Positions 29,864 through 32,670 of a stretch of 32,670 nt of DNA are shown here, piece by piece. The notes under the pieces were generated by a model. It was not told where the DNA came from and searched no databases. It saw only the letters and a list, made by a program, of their open reading frames with translations. The DNA is taken from NCBI GenBank assembly GCA_035532535.1, contig DATKQT010000024.1:1-32670 (forward strand), read 5' to 3'. Source of the DNA: Palsa-739 sp035532535. GTDB taxonomy: Bacteria; Actinomycetota; Thermoleophilia; Gaiellales; Gaiellaceae. How positions within the stretch are numbered: the stretch's first letter is position 1; every line of letters begins with the position of its first letter. A program made the translations under genes and the position numbers.

Positions 29864-31179
29864 TGTCCCCGCTCCGCGTCGCCGTCGTCGGCTCCGGCCC
29901 GGCCGGCTTCTATGCGGCGGGCGCACTCCTCTCCGCCGACGTGCCCGTTCAGGTGGACATGTTCGAGCGGCTGCCGACGCCGTGGGGCCTCGTCCGGCTG
30001 GGCGTCGCGCCCGACCATCCGAAGCTGAAGACGGTCTCGAAGGCGTTCGAGCGCATCGCCGACCGGCCCGGCTTTCGTTTCCTCGGGAACGTCGAGGTCG
30101 GCCGGGACATCACGCCCGAGGATCTTGCGCGCCTCTACGACGCGGTCGTCTACGCCGTCGGCGCCCAGACCGACCGCCGGCTCGGGATCCCCGGCGAAGA
30201 CCTGCCCGGCTCGTGGCCCGCCACCGAGTTCGTCGCCTGGTACAACGGCCATCCCGATTACCCGGGCCTCCACTTCGACCTGAACGTCGAGCGCGCGATC
30301 GTGATCGGAGTCGGCAACGTCGCGCTCGACGTGGCGCGCATGCTCGCGCTGACGCCCGAGGAGTTGGCGCCGACAGACACCAGCGACGCGGCCATCGCCG
30401 CCATCAACGGAGCTTCGATCAAGGAGATCGTCGTCGTCGGCCGCCGCGGCCCGGCGCAGGCGGCGTTCACGACGCCCGAGCTCGCCGAGCTCGGTGAGCT
30501 GGGCGGGGCGGACGTCATCGTCGAGGCGGCAGACCTCGCGGGCGCGGAGCCGACGGACACGAACTCGGAGCGCAACCTCGAGGTCCTGCGCGAGTTCGCC
30601 GGACGCGAGCCGTCCGGGAAGCCGAAGCGCGTCGTACTGAAGTTCTTTCACTCCCCCGTCGCGATCCTCGGAGAGGATCGCGTCGAGCGCATCGAGCTCG
30701 TCAGAAACGTCCTCGACGAAGACCACCGCGCAGTAGCGACGGAAGAGCGGTCGATGCTCCCGTGCGGGCTCGTCTTCCGCAGCGTCGGCTATCGCGGCGT
30801 CGCCCTCCCCGGTGTCCCGTTCGACGAGCGTGCAGGCGTCATCGCGAACGAGGGCGGCCGCGTCGCTCCCGGTGTGTACGTGGCCGGGTGGATCAAGCGC
30901 GGGCCGACCGGCGTCATCGGCACGAACAAGAAGGACGCGACGGAGACCGTCGAGCTTCTGCTCGAGGACCTGCGCGATGCGCCGTGCAAAGGTGCGACCG
31001 CGGACGACGTGGACGCGCTTCTGGACGTGCGCGACGTGCGCCGCGTCGTCTACGCCGGCTGGCTCGCGATCGACGAGGCCGAACGCGGCGCCGGCGAGCC
31101 GCTGGGCCGGCCGCGCGTCAAGCTCTGCACGTGGGACGCGCTGCTCACCGCGGCCGAAGGCCTACACTCCTCGGCGTGA
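29863..31179 (+). CDS. fprA: Ferredoxin/adrenodoxin-NADP+ reductase (FprA family)
   Basis: A 438-residue flavoenzyme similar in length to mycobacterial FprA and mitochondrial adrenodoxin reductase. FAD site GSGPAGFYAA near residues 10-19, then the family motif FERLPTPWGLVRLGVAPDHPKLK; the NADP site is GVGNVALDVARML followed by VVGRRGPAQAAFT; the terminal FAD region is VAGWIKRGPTGVIGTNKKDA. It moves electrons between NADPH and a ferredoxin. Its ferredoxin is not in this window; a P450 or Fe-S assembly role is possible. The ATG overlaps the preceding stop by one base (TGATG) and its own stop overlaps the fumarase GTG (GTGA). Confidence 0.94.
   Translation: MSPLRVAVVGSGPAGFYAAGALLSADVPVQVDMFERLPTPWGLVRLGVAPDHPKLKTVSKAFERIADRPGFRFLGNVEVGRDITPEDLARLYDAVVYAVGAQTDRRLGIPGEDLPGSWPATEFVAWYNGHPDYPGLHFDLNVERAIVIGVGNVALDVARMLALTPEELAPTDTSDAAIAAINGASIKEIVVVGRRGPAQAAFTTPELAELGELGGADVIVEAADLAGAEPTDTNSERNLEVLREFAGREPSGKPKRVVLKFFHSPVAILGEDRVERIELVRNVLDEDHRAVATEERSMLPCGLVFRSVGYRGVALPGVPFDERAGVIANEGGRVAPGVYVAGWIKRGPTGVIGTNKKDATETVELLLEDLRDAPCKGATADDVDALLDVRDVRRVVYAGWLAIDEAERGAGEPLGRPRVKLCTWDALLTAAEGLHSSA
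31163..31168 (+). promoter_or_regulatory. Putative -10 box (TACACT) inside fprA, before fumarase
   Basis: TACACT ends 7 bases before the fumarase GTG at 31176, inside the fprA coding end. It may give fumarase its own leaderless transcript in addition to read-through. Lower confidence because the gene is also in an overlapping operon. Confidence 0.33.
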
Positions 31180-32498
31180 AGATCGAGGAGAAACAGGAGC
31201 TGTGGGGCGGCGAGACCACGAAGGCGATCGCCAACTTCCCCGTGTCGGGAGAGCCGATCCCCGCGCCGGTCGCGCGGTGGCTCGGCCGGATCAAGGGCGC
31301 CGCTGCCCGGGCGAACGCGGACCTCGGCCTGCTCGACCGTGACAAAGCCGAGCGCATCGCCGCCGCCGCGGAGCGCATAGCGCGCGGCGAGCTCGACGAC
31401 CAGTTTCCGATCGACGTCTTCCAGACCGGTTCCGGCACCTCGTCGAACATGAATGCGAACGAGGTGCTCGCGAAGCTCGCCGGCGACGACGTCCACGCAA
31501 ACGACGACGTCAACATGGGGCAGTCGTCGAACGACGTCTTCCCCTCCGCCGTCCATCTGGCGGCGCTCGACGAGATCGTCAACGACCTTCTTCCTGCCCT
31601 GGAACAGCTCGCGAACTCGCTCGAGGCGAAGGCGGTGGAGTTCGACGACGTCGTGAAGTCCGGGCGCACGCACTGGATGGACGCGGTGCCGGTCACCCTC
31701 GGCCAGGAGTTCGCGGGCTACGCCGCGCAGGTGCGGCAGGGCTACGAGCGCGTCGGCTCGACCCTCACACGGCTCGGCCAGATCCCGCTCGGCGGGACCG
31801 CCGTCGGCACCGGTCTGAACACGCATCCGGAGTTCGCCGCACGCGTGCGCGCACTGCTCGCCGCCGAGACCGGCCTCGAGATCTCGGCGCCTGCGGATCC
31901 GTTCGAGGCGCAGGCTGCGCGCGACGGCATCGTCGAGGCCTCCGGCGCGCTGAAGACCGTTGCCGTGTCGCTGACGAAGATCGCGAACGACATTCGCTAT
32001 CTCGGCTCCGGGCCGCGCGCCGGCCTCGGCGAGATCGCGCTGCCCGAGTTGCAGAAGGGCAGCTCGATCATGCCCGGCAAGGTGAACCCGGTCATCCCGG
32101 AAGTCGTCACGCAGGTCGCGGCGCAGGTGATCGGCAACGACACCGCCATCACCGTCGGCGGCATGCAGGGGCACTTCGAGCTGAACGTGTTCGTGCCGCT
32201 GCTCGCGCGCAACATCCTCGACTCGGTGAAGCTGCTCGCAAGCGCCAGCCGGCTGTTCGCGGAGAAGTGCGTCGACGGGATCGTCGCGAACCGCGAGACG
32301 GCCGAGCACTACGCGGAGCTGACGCTGTCCGCGGCCACGGCACTGAACCCGTACATCGGGTACGACCGGGCGACCGAGATCGTCAAGGAAGCTGCGGCGT
32401 CAGGACGGTCGCTCCGCGAGGTCGCGCGCGAGAAGGGCGTCGAGGAGTCAGTCCTCGACGAGGCGCTCGACTATCGCAAGATGGCAAAGCCGCACTAG
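31176..32498 (+). CDS. fumC: Class II fumarate hydratase
   Basis: A 440-residue TCA-cycle enzyme that interconverts fumarate and malate. The family signature GSSIMPGKVNP is at 295-305 (catalytic Ser); GRTHWMDAVPVTLGQE (163-178) carries the catalytic His166; QTGSGTSSNMNANEV and MGQSSNDVFPSA are the first substrate regions. The SGRTH form, with His, favours fumarase over aspartase (usually Gln), which fits but does not fully exclude aspartate ammonia-lyase. About 20 residues shorter than E. coli FumC. The GTG start overlaps the fprA stop; the longer open frame upstream is fprA in another frame. Confidence 0.92.
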   Translation: MKIEEKQELWGGETTKAIANFPVSGEPIPAPVARWLGRIKGAAARANADLGLLDRDKAERIAAAAERIARGELDDQFPIDVFQTGSGTSSNMNANEVLAKLAGDDVHANDDVNMGQSSNDVFPSAVHLAALDEIVNDLLPALEQLANSLEAKAVEFDDVVKSGRTHWMDAVPVTLGQEFAGYAAQVRQGYERVGSTLTRLGQIPLGGTAVGTGLNTHPEFAARVRALLAAETGLEISAPADPFEAQAARDGIVEASGALKTVAVSLTKIANDIRYLGSGPRAGLGEIALPELQKGSSIMPGKVNPVIPEVVTQVAAQVIGNDTAITVGGMQGHFELNVFVPLLARNILDSVKLLASASRLFAEKCVDGIVANRETAEHYAELTLSAATALNPYIGYDRATEIVKEAAASGRSLREVAREKGVEESVLDEALDYRKMAKPH

Positions 32499-32505
32499 TT
32501 CTCCC

Positions 32506-32534
32506 TTCACACCGGGCATTTTCCGGTTTAGGCT
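32506..32534 (+). promoter_or_regulatory. Predicted promoter of the last gene (TTCACA-17-TAGGCT)
   Basis: TTCACA (32506-32511), a 17-base spacer and TAGGCT (32529-32534) form the best -35/-10 pair of the window. The spacer holds a small dyad, CCGG at 32512-32515 and 32523-32526, which could be an operator or chance. Initiation about 7 bases on gives a leader of about 33 bases with GAAGGGGG (32561-32568) 5 bases before the TTG, so this gene is led by a conventional ribosome binding site. Confidence 0.6.
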
Positions 32535-32573
32535 GGCGCCGCCAACAGTTGGTCCACACCGAAGGGGGTTACC

Positions 32574-32670
32574 TTGTTCGGAAGCCGCACTCGTCGGCTG
32601 GGCGCCGCGGCCCTGCTGACACTCGTCGGGGCTCTGGCCGTATTCGCGGCCGCAGGCTCCGCGACCGCCG
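32574..32670 (+). CDS. Exported protein, 5' end only
   Basis: Only the first 32 codons are inside the window. The TTG start has a strong Shine-Dalgarno sequence GAAGGGGG 5 bases upstream. The N-terminus (FGSRTRRLGAAALLTLVG followed by ALAVFAAAGSATA) is a classic signal peptide: basic n-region, long hydrophobic core and AxA cleavage site near residue 32. The mature protein lies beyond the end. Nothing else can be said about its role. Confidence 0.7.
   Translation, partial: MFGSRTRRLGAAALLTLVGALAVFAAAGSATA

Overview
The window is a GC-rich, gene-dense bacterial chromosome segment with no stretch above about 170 bases lacking a gene. Frequent GTG and TTG starts, an FprA-type NADP reductase, a stand-alone LigD-type polymerase and a complete nuoA-N operon point to an actinobacterial lineage. 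A deep branch such as Thermoleophilia/Gaiellales is my guess and is unproven. No tRNA, rRNA, CRISPR array, insertion sequence or phage gene was seen.

Layout. (1) 1-1.5 kb: an arsR-arsC pair convergent with a DMT/EamA transporter, whose leader is a large palindrome that contains its ribosome binding site (1519-1682). (2) 1.7-4.3 kb: an OB-fold/HD exoribonuclease-like gene divergent from a DUF1015-IMPase pair. (3) 4.3-6.1 kb: a sulfotransferase divergent from a LigD polymerase-domain protein. (4) 6.1-8.8 kb: a small secreted protein translationally coupled to an ABC ATPase, facing a MacB/FtsX-type permease and a membrane-anchored coiled-coil protein. (5) 8.8-11.8 kb: Mrp, an NTF2-like protein, a HAD-IB phosphatase and a short Ldh2-family protein in one operon. 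(6) 11.8-15.2 kb: a 58-residue membrane protein; a minus-strand operon (UPF0173 hydrolase, a 90-residue orphan, DUF1028, cupin) followed by a remnant of a VOC/glyoxalase gene; and a small membrane protein. (7) 15.1-29.0 kb: all fourteen subunits of respiratory complex I on the minus strand, nuoA to nuoN, every junction overlapping by 1 to 8 bases. (8) 29.1-32.5 kb, divergent from nuoA: an ErpA/IscA-type carrier, a small membrane protein, FprA and fumarase C, again with overlapping ends. (9) The start of an exported protein.

How the genes fit together: the right half is a respiration block. Complex I oxidises NADH, fumarase belongs to the TCA cycle, FprA moves electrons between NADPH and ferredoxin, and the A-type carrier together with the Mrp/Ind1-like P-loop protein further left could supply the Fe-S clusters complex I needs. 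That functional link is inference from position.

Points that stand out: the RBS-sequestering palindrome; repeated TANNNT boxes 6-10 bases before start codons, suggesting leaderless mRNAs; loss of the expected TM5 glutamate in NuoL; an unusual FMN-loop residue in NuoF; an ABC ATPase with Asn in place of the switch His; an Mrp without its usual cysteine pair; and the VOC gene remnant.
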